Shown here: positions 1-6,436 of the stretch, one piece after another
How positions within the stretch are numbered: the first letter of the stretch is position 1
How the letters are laid out: every line of letters begins with the position of its first letter
Origin: a virus
Strand: one strand, 5' to 3'
Virus record (IMG/VR): IMGVR_UViG_3300014720_000181
Location: 1-24,317 of that record
Length of the DNA: 24,317 nt
Made by a program: the position numbers and the translations under genes
Notes under the pieces: model-generated
Seen by the model: the letters and a program-made list of their open reading frames with translations, nothing else
Told to the model about the DNA's origin: nothing
Database searches by the model: none

Positions 1-1224
1 CTCTACGACAAGCTCCGCGCTCTCTGGCAGCAGGCTCAAGACACCGAAGCCGGCGACATCAACACGCTCATGGACATCGCACGACGCTGGGAAGCGTTGC
101 TCAAGGAGACCTCTGAGGAGCGTGGCGAAGACGACTGCGAAGATGGTCAGCCCGGCGATGGCAGCGGCAGCGGCAGCGGCGAAGGCGGCGAAGGCGATGG
201 CGATGGCAGCAGCTCGGGTCTCGGCAGCGAAGACTTTGAGAAGATGATGGAGGCACTCGAGGAGGCTGCTGAAGCTACCGCGGTCTCTGTCAATGACGAA
301 CTCGCCGATCAGCAAGAACAACAGGAATGGCGCGATGAAGCCAAGTCTCGTGCAGGCGCCGCTCGAGAGGCCAAGGAAGCCGCTGACACTGCGTCTGAAG
401 TATTCGGCAAAGGCACTGGTCCGGTCGCTAGCACGACTACTGGAAGCAGGCTGGTCGAAGAGCGTATGCCCACAGGTCCCGAGCGCTCGGCCGCTGTCAA
501 GGTCGCGCAGATGCTCGACAAGGCGAAGTACCGCGATCGTGACGAGAAGGAGATCCACTCGATCTTGCCTCCTGGTCGCTTGCGCACTCGAGTGATGGTG
601 CAGGGCGCCGCACTCAAGAGCAAGGGTGTCATGACGCAGGTCGAGCCGTGGCGCCGCACCGTCCGCAAGCACGTCGACGACCCGACCCTCTCGGTCGGCA
701 TGATGGTCGACATCAGCGGCTCGATGAGCGACGCGATGCAGCCGATGGCCATCTCAGCGTGGGTCATGTCTGAGGCAGTCCGCCGAGTGCAGGGCCGAGC
801 CGCGATGGTCTACTACGGTCAGGGCGTCTTCCCGACTCTCAAGCCCGGTCAGCACCTCGACAAGGTCCGCGTGTACAGCGCGCCTGATGGCACAGAGCGG
901 TTCGACACAGCGTTCAAAGCTCTCGATGGTGGTGTGCGGTTGCTCAGCGGCAGCGGAGCACGACTCCTAGTTGTCGCAAGCGATGGCTGCTACACATCCT
1001 CCGAGACCCGGGCCGCACGCAAGTGGGTGCAGGCGTGTGATCGCGCTGGCGTCGGAGTTCTGTGGCTGACCTTCGGTGGCCACCAAGCGTACGAAGCCAA
1101 CGCCATCTGCCAAGGCACCAAGGCGCAGGTCGTGACGTGCGGCGGAGACGTCGTCAGCGCGGCTCAGATGATCGGCGCGGCGGCGGCCAAGGCGTTGACC
1201 GCGGTAGGCGGAGCAGGAAAGTAA
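1..1224 (+). CDS. CobT-like VWA (von Willebrand A) domain protein, 5' partial
   Basis: The reading frame is open from base 1, so the gene begins upstream; the first ATG in the window (70) lies inside it. The N-terminal part has a very acidic Gly/Ser/Glu/Asp-rich linker (about nt 115-235), then a charged helical segment, then a VWA domain. The metal-ion-dependent adhesion motif DISGSMS starts at nt 709, with a later conserved Asp in VVASDG. An acidic linker before a C-terminal VWA domain is the layout of CobT-type chelatase subunits, which work with a MoxR/CobS-like AAA+ ATPase. Such pairs occur in actinophages, so an AAA+ gene is expected just outside the window. The phage role is unknown; metal chelation is not implied. 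Confidence 0.85.
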   Translation, partial: LYDKLRALWQQAQDTEAGDINTLMDIARRWEALLKETSEERGEDDCEDGQPGDGSGSGSGEGGEGDGDGSSSGLGSEDFEKMMEALEEAAEATAVSVNDELADQQEQQEWRDEAKSRAGAAREAKEAADTASEVFGKGTGPVASTTTGSRLVEERMPTGPERSAAVKVAQMLDKAKYRDRDEKEIHSILPPGRLRTRVMVQGAALKSKGVMTQVEPWRRTVRKHVDDPTLSVGMMVDISGSMSDAMQPMAISAWVMSEAVRRVQGRAAMVYYGQGVFPTLKPGQHLDKVRVYSAPDGTERFDTAFKALDGGVRLLSGSGARLLVVASDGCYTSSETRAARKWVQACDRAGVGVLWLTFGGHQAYEANAICQGTKAQVVTCGGDVVSAAQMIGAAAAKALTAVGGAGK

Positions 1225-1230
1225 AGATCG

Positions 1231-1275
1231 TGGTGCGGGCTTGATACCAGTCCCATGTCCGTCAGGCCCGCACCA
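1231..1275 (+). terminator. Hairpin after the VWA gene
   Basis: A perfect 10-bp inverted repeat (TGGTGCGGGC, 1231-1240, with GCCCGCACCA, 1266-1275) encloses a 25-nt loop. It starts 6 bp after the VWA stop. There is no T-tract, so this is a terminator-like or mRNA 3'-end structure of the GC-rich actinobacterial kind, not a textbook intrinsic terminator. Confidence 0.5.
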
Positions 1276-1307
1276 TTGCAATCAACTATGACCGACAGGA
1301 GGTCGTA

Positions 1308-1580
1308 ATGGAGAATGACAACATAACGGAGCCATCAGTCTCAGTCGAGATGTCGGCGTACGAACTCGATGTAGTGGTGACGGCCTGCATGAACAGGCTG
1401 CAACACTTGACGGTCTTACAAATGGGCAAGCCCACTCATCCAAGTGTCGGCGCACAGCTCGCTTGCTTGGACACGATAATTGAACGGATCAGCAGGCTGC
1501 AAGACACCCTTGAAGCGCGCGAAGCGTTGCCCAACGTCCTAGCCGGGATAGAGCAGATGCTACGAGAGTCCTATGAGTGA
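1308..1580 (+). CDS. Hypothetical protein, 90 aa
   Basis: ATG preceded by a strong AGGAGGT ribosome-binding site (about 1298-1304). The sequence looks soluble and mostly helical, with a Leu-rich C-terminal half (ISRLQDTLEAREALPNVLAG). No family is recognised. Its end overlaps the next gene by 8 bp (ATGAGTGA), so the two are probably translationally coupled. Confidence 0.75.
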   Translation: MENDNITEPSVSVEMSAYELDVVVTACMNRLQHLTVLQMGKPTHPSVGAQLACLDTIIERISRLQDTLEAREALPNVLAGIEQMLRESYE

Positions 1581-1920
1581 AGCTTCAGGCCCGGCCCGGA
1601 TGGATGAAGAATTGTTGACGGGTCAGGCCAGGGCAGGGTCTGAAACTGTTGACGGGTCAGCCTACGCGACTGTGTGCCCACGCTGTGAGTCGTCGTTCAT
1701 CCCGACAAACGAGAACCCGGGAGCGTACCCAGGCGCGTTGTCACGCACTGATGACAAGACTGAGATCTGCTCAGAATGTGGAACTGAAGAAGCGTCACCT
1801 TGGCGAAAATTTGAAACGCAAGACGAATGGCCGATCTTCCGCGAAACGAAGACACACGTGAGTGTGATCCCGGGAGGGACTTGGGTTCCGCTTCCCCCGC
1901 ATGTGGATGCTGGTCTGTAG
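1573..1920 (+). CDS. Zinc-ribbon protein, 115 aa
   Basis: A CPRC motif (Cys35, Cys38) and a CSEC motif (Cys66, Cys69) frame the segment GALSRTDDKTEICSECGTEE, a pattern seen in a widespread family of small actinophage and actinobacterial proteins of unknown function. The four cysteines should bind one zinc. The N-terminal 30 residues precede the ribbon and are coded by DNA with two copies of the 13-mer GTTGACGGGTCAG in different frames, suggesting a recently altered N-terminus. The gene overlaps its upstream neighbour by 8 bp. Protein or nucleic-acid binding is only inferred. Confidence 0.75.
   Translation: MSEASGPARMDEELLTGQARAGSETVDGSAYATVCPRCESSFIPTNENPGAYPGALSRTDDKTEICSECGTEEASPWRKFETQDEWPIFRETKTHVSVIPGGTWVPLPPHVDAGL
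1614..1660 (+). repeat. Direct repeat GTTGACGGGTCAG (two copies; a third at 3983-3995)
   Basis: The identical 13-mer occurs at 1614-1626, 1648-1660 and 3983-3995. It contains the dyad TGAC-GG-GTCA. All three copies lie inside coding sequence, read as LLTGQ in the first and as VDGS in the other two. Confidence 0.6.
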
Positions 1921-1936
1921 CAGAACCAGAGTCTTG

Positions 1937-1959
1937 AAACTAAAGTTGTTATAATGGAT
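1937..1959 (+). promoter_or_regulatory. Modular promoter copy 1
   Basis: AAACTAAAGTTGT followed by TATAAT (1950-1955) and GGAT. It has an extended -10 (TGT-TATAAT) and no -35 hexamer; the imperfect dyad AACTAAAGTT sits at about -24 to -15. It is the first of 21 copies and drives the gene at 1987. Confidence 0.85.
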
Positions 1960-1986
1960 CATACAACCTACAAAGAGGGGGAACAC

Positions 1987-2166
1987 ATGAAGAAAGTCAT
2001 GGTCATCGTGGATCAGCCGAATGGCCGATTCATCGGGGTCTACAAGAATCCGCGAGGCGGTCAGACGAAGATCGTCGGCCCGACGTTCGATGGATTCAAG
2101 ACTGCCGCAGAGGCGCGCAGGGTTGCGCGTGATCTCGGGTTTGAGCCTGTCGCCTGCGAATGGTGA
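1987..2166 (+). CDS. Hypothetical protein, 59 aa
   Basis: The start at 1987 is chosen because it follows the GAGGGGG ribosome-binding site; the upstream in-frame ATG at 1954 lies inside the promoter's -10 region and cannot be transcribed from it. This is a small basic protein (N-terminus MKKVMVIVDQPNGRF) with alternating hydrophobic residues suggesting a small beta-sheet fold. No family is recognised. A hairpin and promoter copy 2 follow it. Confidence 0.75.
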   Translation: MKKVMVIVDQPNGRFIGVYKNPRGGQTKIVGPTFDGFKTAAEARRVARDLGFEPVACEW

Positions 2167-2186
2167 CTCGGGTTCATTAGGCGTCT

Positions 2187-2212
2187 AGGTCCGGGCGGGA
2201 GGGCCCGGGCCT
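2187..2212 (+). terminator. GC-rich hairpin
   Basis: AGGTCCGGGC (2187-2196) pairs with GCCCGGGCCT (2203-2212), 10 bp with one G-T pair and loop GGGAGG. It ends 7 bp before promoter copy 2 and so insulates the next cassette. No T-tract is present. Confidence 0.6.
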
Positions 2213-2219
2213 GGCGTTG

Positions 2220-2242
2220 AAACTAAAGTTAGTATAATGGAA
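2220..2242 (+). promoter_or_regulatory. Modular promoter copy 2
   Basis: AAACTAAAGTTAG followed by TATAAT (2233-2238) and GGAA. This is the TAG variant, lacking the TGn extension. The predicted +1 coincides with an ATG at 2245. Confidence 0.85.
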
Positions 2243-2271
2243 TCATGACAACAACGACGAAGGGGACAACA

Positions 2272-2538
2272 ATGAATCTACAAGGACGAGTTGCGAAGTG
2301 CCAATGCGGTCGTACCGAGCCGTCGAGCGAGAAGCTGGCGTTCTTCGACTACCGCGGAGAGGGATCACAAGTCGCTCGAGAGCGATGCGGGACCTGCGCG
2401 TACCACGAGATCGCTCACACGCGAGCGAAGAATGATCCGACTGCGACGCACCTGCGTCACATCGCCGGGCACGACTTCCACGCGATCGGCGCTCTCGAGT
2501 ACGACATCTTCTACTGCGGTTGCAGAGGGTGGGACTGA
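2272..2538 (+). CDS. Cys/His-rich probable zinc-binding protein, 88 aa
   Basis: The start at 2272 follows CGAAGGGGACAACA, matching the shared leader of sister cassettes. An in-frame ATG at 2245 sits exactly at the predicted +1 and would give a 97-aa leaderless form whose extra residues are just translated leader. Cys/His pairs include CQCG near the N-terminus, CGTC followed by HEIAH mid-protein, and a closing YCGCRGWD motif seen in small actinophage proteins. Zinc binding is inferred; function is unknown. It is followed immediately (TGA then ATG) by the next gene. Confidence 0.75.
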   Translation: MNLQGRVAKCQCGRTEPSSEKLAFFDYRGEGSQVARERCGTCAYHEIAHTRAKNDPTATHLRHIAGHDFHAIGALEYDIFYCGCRGWD

Positions 2539-2796
2539 ATGAAGGTCTCACACGCAGACTTCAGCGCGCTTGTCGCGGCGCTGAGCGACATCGACACTCC
2601 AGAACTCCGCAGCCTGTATCGCATCGAGTTGGCGTGCGGGCGGGTGAAGGCCAAGGACCCGGAGAAGTTCTTCCGCTGGTACCTCTTCAATCGCGCGAGT
2701 GATCGCGGCTTCAAGTTCTCGACCCGGTACCGGGACGCTTGGATCGACACTGCCCTGCGCAACGCGGTCGACCCGGTGATGGATGAGGCCGGCTGA
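2539..2796 (+). CDS. Hypothetical protein, 85 aa
   Basis: The ATG abuts the previous stop (TGAATG), consistent with coupled translation. The protein is charged and helical, rich in Arg and aromatic residues (FFRWYLFNRASDRGFKF). No family is recognised. Its TGA supplies the first A of promoter copy 3. Confidence 0.7.
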   Translation: MKVSHADFSALVAALSDIDTPELRSLYRIELACGRVKAKDPEKFFRWYLFNRASDRGFKFSTRYRDAWIDTALRNAVDPVMDEAG

Positions 2797-2818
2797 AACT
2801 AAAGTTGTTATAATAGAT
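2796..2818 (+). promoter_or_regulatory. Modular promoter copy 3
   Basis: AAACTAAAGTTGT followed by TATAAT (2809-2814) and AGAT, fused to the TGA of the upstream gene. It drives 2846. Confidence 0.85.
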
Positions 2819-2845
2819 TACAGCCACAACGAAGGGACAAAAGAC

Positions 2846-3109
2846 ATGGCAACAAAGCAAGAACTGGAACTGAAGATCCTCGACTTGGAGAACGACGTCC
2901 GTCAACTCTCTCAAGTCCTCACCGAAGTGTACGTCTTGGCAAAGAGCGTCGACTTCAGCGAGTCATCTCCGATGGAGACCTGCCCGGCCTACCTGCTGGG
3001 TCGCATTGGATCATGCGCTCGCATGGCGTTCATGCGCTGCTTCACATTCGTCGGAGAGAGCTGGATCGAGAAGCTCGATCGAGCAGTCGAAGCAAAGGAT
3101 GCGGCATGA
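2846..3109 (+). CDS. Hypothetical coiled-coil protein, 87 aa
   Basis: The start at 2846 follows the standard leader (ACAACGAAGGGACAAAAGAC); an upstream in-frame ATG overlaps the promoter and is rejected. The N-terminal 30 residues form a heptad-like helix (LELKILDLENDVRQL), suggesting oligomerisation. The rest is helical with three Cys. Its stop overlaps the next start (ATGA). Confidence 0.7.
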   Translation: MATKQELELKILDLENDVRQLSQVLTEVYVLAKSVDFSESSPMETCPAYLLGRIGSCARMAFMRCFTFVGESWIEKLDRAVEAKDAA

Positions 3110-3399
3110 GCTTCATCGTCGACATCTACACGCGCAAGCGCGACATCGACACGTGGGACGTCTTTGCGAGGTACGCCCAAGATGATCCGATTCAACTCGG
3201 CATCATCACATTCAATGACAAGGGCTTCAACAAGCCGGACCCGTGGGTCCCGCGCGGACTCTACGATTCTCATCCGATGACGTGGTGCTCGACCAAGCGC
3301 GACGCGGTGCAGATGCTCTCGGCCAAGGTGCTTGAACACTTTGACTCGGCGTTGTGCCGCTACGGCAAACACACTTGGTCGTGGGTGAAAGTGCAATAA
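3106..3399 (+). CDS. Hypothetical protein, 97 aa
   Basis: The ATGA overlap with the upstream gene sets the start; earlier in-frame starts would lie far inside that gene. The protein is mixed alpha/beta with many aromatic residues (MSFIVDIYTRKRDIDTWDVF at the N-terminus). Two Cys are present but no clear zinc motif. Function unknown. Confidence 0.7.
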   Translation: MSFIVDIYTRKRDIDTWDVFARYAQDDPIQLGIITFNDKGFNKPDPWVPRGLYDSHPMTWCSTKRDAVQMLSAKVLEHFDSALCRYGKHTWSWVKVQ

Positions 3400-3400
3400 C

Positions 3401-3757
3401 TTGCCTGCGGTCTGCGACGCGTGCGGCTTGCCGCAAGAGCCCACGATGTCTGGTGACAAGTACCTAGACAATGGGATCACGCTTCCGTTCAGAGCGTGCG
3501 GGCACTACAACGGCTTCACCGACAACGAGCCGTGGGAGGAGATCGAAGATGATGAGGTGTGGTCGCTATGCCATGACTGCGTCCTTCTATTCTTGCGGAC
3601 ATTCCCTCGCCTTGCGGCTAAACTGCCGCCAGGCCTGCATCCGTGTGCTGATGAAGTGCCGTGCTGTGAGTACGCGTGGAAGGCTCATCCCAGTGAGTCA
3701 GGCGTGCTGGTAGGTCGAAAAGATAAGACGGGTCGCCTTGTGTGGTCTGCTGAGTGA
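3401..3757 (+). CDS. Cys-rich zinc-binding protein, 118 aa, TTG start
   Basis: The frame has a stop at 3386, so the only early start is TTG at 3401, one base after the upstream stop. Using it keeps the N-terminal CDAC motif (Cys5, Cys8) that pairs with the later CHDC (Cys57, Cys60); an ATG at 3446 would lose it. Further Cys and His (RACGHYNG, VPCCEYAW) suggest one or two zinc sites. Function unknown; start moderately certain. Confidence 0.65.
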   Translation: MPAVCDACGLPQEPTMSGDKYLDNGITLPFRACGHYNGFTDNEPWEEIEDDEVWSLCHDCVLLFLRTFPRLAAKLPPGLHPCADEVPCCEYAWKAHPSESGVLVGRKDKTGRLVWSAE

Positions 3758-3759
3758 TG

Positions 3760-3782
3760 AAACTAAAGTTAGTATAATGGAT
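3760..3782 (+). promoter_or_regulatory. Modular promoter copy 4
   Basis: AAACTAAAGTTAG followed by TATAAT (3773-3778) and GGAT, starting 3 bp after the upstream TGA. It drives 3803. Confidence 0.85.
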
Positions 3783-3802
3783 TACGAAAGGAGAACAACA
3801 TA

Positions 3803-4003
3803 ATGCTTTACTACTTCGCCAAAGACGGATCGTACGGTGATGCTGAAGACATCATCATCACAGACGTACCGGGCTTCACCGAAGACGAGTGGGACATCGT
3901 CGCGCAAACGCCCGACATGGAGAGGCATAACGTCGTCGCGCAGCTTCTGCGCAAGACTTCAGGCCAGGACACACTTCCATTCGTTGACGGGTCAGACTCT
4001 TAG
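3803..4003 (+). CDS. Hypothetical acidic protein, 66 aa
   Basis: ATG follows CGAAAGGAGAACAACATA. The protein is acidic (GYGDAED-type N-terminus, many Asp/Glu). No family is recognised. Its last codons contain the third GTTGACGGGTCAG 13-mer, and its TAG overlaps the GTG of the next gene by one base. Confidence 0.7.
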   Translation: MLYYFAKDGSYGDAEDIIITDVPGFTEDEWDIVAQTPDMERHNVVAQLLRKTSGQDTLPFVDGSDS

Positions 4004-4170
4004 TGGGTCTGTTCTCGGCCTACGTCGCTTACCGGATCGGCAAAAATGCCGGCCGAAAGCGGCTCAGGGAAGAGATCGCTCGTGAAGAGAAAAGACTTTC
4101 CGAAGTCTGCAAACACTGCGGCTTCGAAAGACGATTCCACGCGAACGACTGGATCAAGTCGTGCCCTTGA
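4003..4170 (+). CDS. Small zinc-ribbon protein with hydrophobic N-terminus, 55 aa, GTG start
   Basis: An open frame from GTG (4003, sharing the G of TAG) to TGA at 4168-4170. The N-terminus (VGLFSAYVAYRIGKNAGRKR) is a short amphipathic or hydrophobic segment followed by a basic charged helix, then CKHCGFERRF with a later Cys (WIKSC). This N-terminal anchor plus Zn knuckle layout recurs in small actinophage proteins. The stop is fused to promoter copy 5, which supports the gene's reality. Confidence 0.65.
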   Translation: MGLFSAYVAYRIGKNAGRKRLREEIAREEKRLSEVCKHCGFERRFHANDWIKSCP

Positions 4171-4192
4171 AACTAAAGTTGTTATAATAGAC
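4170..4192 (+). promoter_or_regulatory. Modular promoter copy 5
   Basis: AAACTAAAGTTGT followed by TATAAT (4183-4188) and AGAC, fused to the upstream TGA. It drives 4215. Confidence 0.85.
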
Positions 4193-4214
4193 TATACCAA
4201 CGAAAGGACAATTC

Positions 4215-4427
4215 ATGAAATACAAGTCAATCATCAATCCTGATTATCCGTTTCAAGTCACTGTTTCCGGTTTTGAGTTCAACTCGATTCCGGCGGTCTT
4301 GATCGAGAGCGATTCGTATCAAGCACTTCTTGATCTTTTGAATCCTGAACAACGAGAGACTCTGTACAACCTGGCGACTAGCAACAAGTTCGTCGGCTTC
4401 AGTGTGCGAGTGAACAACGCGTCATGA
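4215..4427 (+). CDS. Hypothetical protein, 70 aa
   Basis: ATG follows CCAACGAAAGGACAATTC. It is a small soluble protein without Cys motifs. Codon use is slightly more AT-rich than its neighbours. ATGA overlap with the next gene shows coupling. Confidence 0.7.
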   Translation: MKYKSIINPDYPFQVTVSGFEFNSIPAVLIESDSYQALLDLLNPEQRETLYNLATSNKFVGFSVRVNNAS

Positions 4428-4852
4428 CCACCTACAACCACATGCTTGAAGTCATTCAGACTCCAGGCCTCAGCACCTCTCAAAAGCTCCACGAGCTGTT
4501 CAAAGGCGCAAAGTCAAAGCCGCTTGACGAGTGCTACGACCACGAGCAGGATCACATGATCCCCGCGTTCCTCCATGAGAAGAATGCTGAGTGTGTTCAC
4601 ACAGATAACTACGGCCAGACTCTGACCTTCCGACTCAACGACGACACCTATGTCATGGTCGATTCCGGTACCTTCAATGAGGAGGGCACAGAGTTTGCGG
4701 TGTTCCCCTACGACGGGGTCGATGAAGATGGCATGTGGGAGTACTTCATGAGCGGAGACGACGTCCCGCTCGCGTTCTATCAGGGAGGCTTTATCGACGC
4801 CGACTTCGAGAAGTCGTTCCTAGCCTCATTCCCAGAGCAGAGTGTAAACTAA
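4424..4852 (+). CDS. Hypothetical acidic protein, 142 aa
   Basis: Starts in an ATGA overlap. The sequence is strongly acidic, with a central beta-rich stretch (TLTFRLNDDTYVMVDSGTF) and aromatic C-terminus. No family is recognised. The TAA stop lies inside promoter copy 6 (GTGTAAACTAAAG). Confidence 0.75.
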   Translation: MTTYNHMLEVIQTPGLSTSQKLHELFKGAKSKPLDECYDHEQDHMIPAFLHEKNAECVHTDNYGQTLTFRLNDDTYVMVDSGTFNEEGTEFAVFPYDGVDEDGMWEYFMSGDDVPLAFYQGGFIDADFEKSFLASFPEQSVN

Positions 4853-4868
4853 AGTTGTTATAATAGAA
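4846..4868 (+). promoter_or_regulatory. Modular promoter copy 6
   Basis: TAAACTAAAGTTGT followed by TATAAT (4859-4864) and AGAA. If the last T is -7, +1 is 4871, the A of the next gene's ATG. Confidence 0.85.
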
Positions 4869-4870
4869 TC

Positions 4871-5050
4871 ATGACAATCATCACAATGGCACAACTTGCC
4901 GCAGACATAATGGAAGACCTGGCCAACGACTACCCGGACTTTGACTCCGAGCACATCGAAGAGATGATCCGGAATGTCATCTGCTGCGAAGGCCTTACCA
5001 GGGCGCAGCAGAGAGAGCTCAGGGAAGAGATCGCCGAGCTCGGTTTCTAG
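4871..5050 (+). CDS. Leaderless small acidic protein, 59 aa
   Basis: ATG at the predicted +1 of promoter copy 6; no Shine-Dalgarno exists upstream of this or the next ATG (4886), so the mRNA is predicted to be leaderless. The product is acidic and helical (MTIITMAQLAADIMEDLAND; EEMIRN; REEIAELGF). No family is recognised. The TAG abuts promoter copy 7. Confidence 0.7.
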   Translation: MTIITMAQLAADIMEDLANDYPDFDSEHIEEMIRNVICCEGLTRAQQRELREEIAELGF

Positions 5051-5073
5051 AAACTAAAGTTAGTATAATGGAT
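5051..5073 (+). promoter_or_regulatory. Modular promoter copy 7
   Basis: AAACTAAAGTTAG followed by TATAAT (5064-5069) and GGAT, immediately after the upstream TAG. It drives 5103. Confidence 0.85.
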
Positions 5074-5102
5074 CTTACAGTTCACAACGAAAGGACAAAC
5101 TG

Positions 5103-5579
5103 ATGAACAAGACAGCAACAACCCGAGCGCCGTGGGGCTTCACGACGACACGCGAAGAGGTGCCAGGCTTCGGCATGATCACCTTCTGCGTGGTAGACAA
5201 CAGAGAGCCAGAGCGTCTGCCCTGGTACAAGAACGCGAGCAAGATCCCCGCGGACATGCTCGCTGAAGCCGAAGCGGTCGCCCGCGAGATGTCGGAAGAC
5301 GACAAGGACTTCGAGTTCTTGATGCTCAACTGGCGAGGCGCGATGGTCGGCTACAGCTACGCGGTCCGTCTCTACATGCCGTGGTTCATGATGAGCCCGC
5401 GACAGGCGATCGCCTGGATGCGGAGCCTTTGCAACCACAAGTGGGGCGAGCGCCGTGAACACACAGCGCACAGCAACTACCACCTCGGGACATACGACAC
5501 CGGGTACAAGCACAACTGCTTGCGGTGCGGCAAGGAAGAGTACGTGACCACCGCGTTCAACAACTACTCGGGTGACTGA
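5103..5579 (+). CDS. Hypothetical protein with C-terminal zinc-like motif, 158 aa
   Basis: ATG follows CACAACGAAAGGACAAACTG. The N-terminal two thirds is mixed alpha/beta with no known motif. The C-terminus has Cys110-Asn-His112 and Cys139-x2-Cys142 (CNHKW...NCLRCGKEE), a likely zinc knuckle. Function unknown. The downstream gene begins one base after its stop. Confidence 0.75.
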   Translation: MNKTATTRAPWGFTTTREEVPGFGMITFCVVDNREPERLPWYKNASKIPADMLAEAEAVAREMSEDDKDFEFLMLNWRGAMVGYSYAVRLYMPWFMMSPRQAIAWMRSLCNHKWGERREHTAHSNYHLGTYDTGYKHNCLRCGKEEYVTTAFNNYSGD

Positions 5580-5580
5580 C

Positions 5581-5793
5581 ATGAGCGACCCGATCATTGG
5601 AGCGACAGTCGTCGAGATCCGTCCCATGACTGCGGACGAGATGAAGGCAGAAGGCTGGATGAAGCGTGAGGTGCCGGCGTGCGTCGTGCTCTCAACAGGT
5701 GTGATCCTGTACCCGTCGATGGACACCGAAGGCAATGATGCGGGTGCGCTGTTTGGAATCGACAACGCCGGCTCGACATTCTGTCTCGCTTGA
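5581..5793 (+). CDS. Hypothetical conserved actinophage protein, 70 aa
   Basis: ATG one base after the upstream TGA; an in-frame GTG at 5572 could extend it by 3 residues. The pattern PMTADEMKAEGW followed by VVLSTGVILYPSMD and EGNDAGALFG resembles a small beta-rich family common in actinophages, function unknown. Its TGA is fused to promoter copy 8. Confidence 0.7.
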   Translation: MSDPIIGATVVEIRPMTADEMKAEGWMKREVPACVVLSTGVILYPSMDTEGNDAGALFGIDNAGSTFCLA

Positions 5794-5815
5794 AACTAAA
5801 GATAGTATAATGGAT
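5793..5815 (+). promoter_or_regulatory. Modular promoter copy 8
   Basis: AAACTAAAGATAG followed by TATAAT (5806-5811) and GGAT, fused to the upstream TGA. The GATAG variant disrupts the dyad. The next ATG lies at +2. Confidence 0.8.
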
Positions 5816-5818
5816 ACT

Positions 5819-5959
5819 ATGAAGAAGCCGATCAACAAGTGGAGCGATGCAGATCGCAGAGCATTCCAAGCCGGAGTGCGGCTGCGAGCGCAGACGATGC
5901 CTAACAAGCGTCGCGAGGCGAGCCGCAAGGCGTGCCGCGGGAACGACTGGGTTGCATGA
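5819..5959 (+). CDS. Small basic protein, 46 aa, near-leaderless
   Basis: The ATG lies one base after the predicted +1 and no ribosome-binding site precedes it. The protein is Arg/Lys-rich (AQTMPNKRREASRKACRGND), suggesting nucleic-acid or acidic-partner binding, but no family is recognised. ATGA overlap with the next gene. Confidence 0.65.
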   Translation: MKKPINKWSDADRRAFQAGVRLRAQTMPNKRREASRKACRGNDWVA

Positions 5960-6162
5960 CGCGCCCGCCTCTCTCTACAGACGAGACAGCCCGGATGATG
6001 GAGATACTTGGCACGATGCGGGTTCCGCCGTTCCGGTTAGATCCGATCGACAGCGGGTGGCTTCTCCGCAACATCGCGGTCGAGAACTTTGGTCGCCCAG
6101 AACTCGCAGAGGTCATTGGACTATTGCGCAGGGTGCCCCGTCTAGGAGGAGTGTCACGATGA
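5956..6162 (+). CDS. Hypothetical protein, 68 aa
   Basis: Start fixed by the ATGA overlap. Mixed helical sequence rich in Pro and Arg (MTRPPLSTDETARMMEILGT). No family is recognised. The end (CACGATGA) overlaps the next start. Confidence 0.65.
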   Translation: MTRPPLSTDETARMMEILGTMRVPPFRLDPIDSGWLLRNIAVENFGRPELAEVIGLLRRVPRLGGVSR

Positions 6163-6350
6163 ACGTGTGGCTAAGTCCTACGAAGGGAGTGCGGAAGAGC
6201 GTGAGGCAGACTCTGCACGACCACGGCCTGCGGTATGCGCTGGCCGGTCATCCGCACGACGACATTCTCTACGTGCGGTCGTTGGAAGATGGCTGGTACG
6301 GCTGGTTCAACAGAGAGGACGTTGAGGTTTCTTACGACTTCGTGTCGTAG
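6159..6350 (+). CDS. Hypothetical protein, 63 aa
   Basis: ATG after TAGGAGGAGTGTCACG, a strong ribosome-binding site, with ATGA coupling. The sequence is beta-rich (DDILYVRSLEDGWYGWF) and may be a small SH3-like barrel, though this is only a guess. Its TAG stop forms the start of a TAGAAT -10-like box preceding galU. Confidence 0.7.
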   Translation: MNVWLSPTKGVRKSVRQTLHDHGLRYALAGHPHDDILYVRSLEDGWYGWFNREDVEVSYDFVS

Positions 6351-6353
6351 AAT
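6348..6353 (+). promoter_or_regulatory. Possible -10 box for galU (second promoter type)
   Basis: TAGAAT, whose TAG is also the upstream stop codon. No -35 at normal spacing (TTGAGG is 20 bp away). A similar GTAGAATA occurs at 12392-12399 before another gene. Confidence 0.35.
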
Positions 6354-6366
6354 AAAGATCGAGATC

Positions 6367-6413
6367 GCGTCCTGGTGGGGATTGAGTTTCCTTTCCTCTC
6401 CCCATCAGGACGC
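6367..6413 (+). promoter_or_regulatory. Long hairpin in the galU leader
   Basis: GCGTCCTGGTGGGG (6367-6380) pairs with CCCCATCAGGACGC (6400-6413): 14 bp with one G-T pair and a pyrimidine-rich 19-nt loop. It ends about 10 bases before the AGGAGAGAG ribosome-binding site of galU. It could be an attenuator, an RNase processing site or a terminator of the previous cassette. Confidence 0.6.
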
Positions 6414-6436
6414 TTCCACGACAGGAGAGAGACAAA

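Noticed and set aside
5082-5765. 227-codon minus-strand frame
   Set aside because: Shadow of the genes at 5103 and 5581; no start signals.
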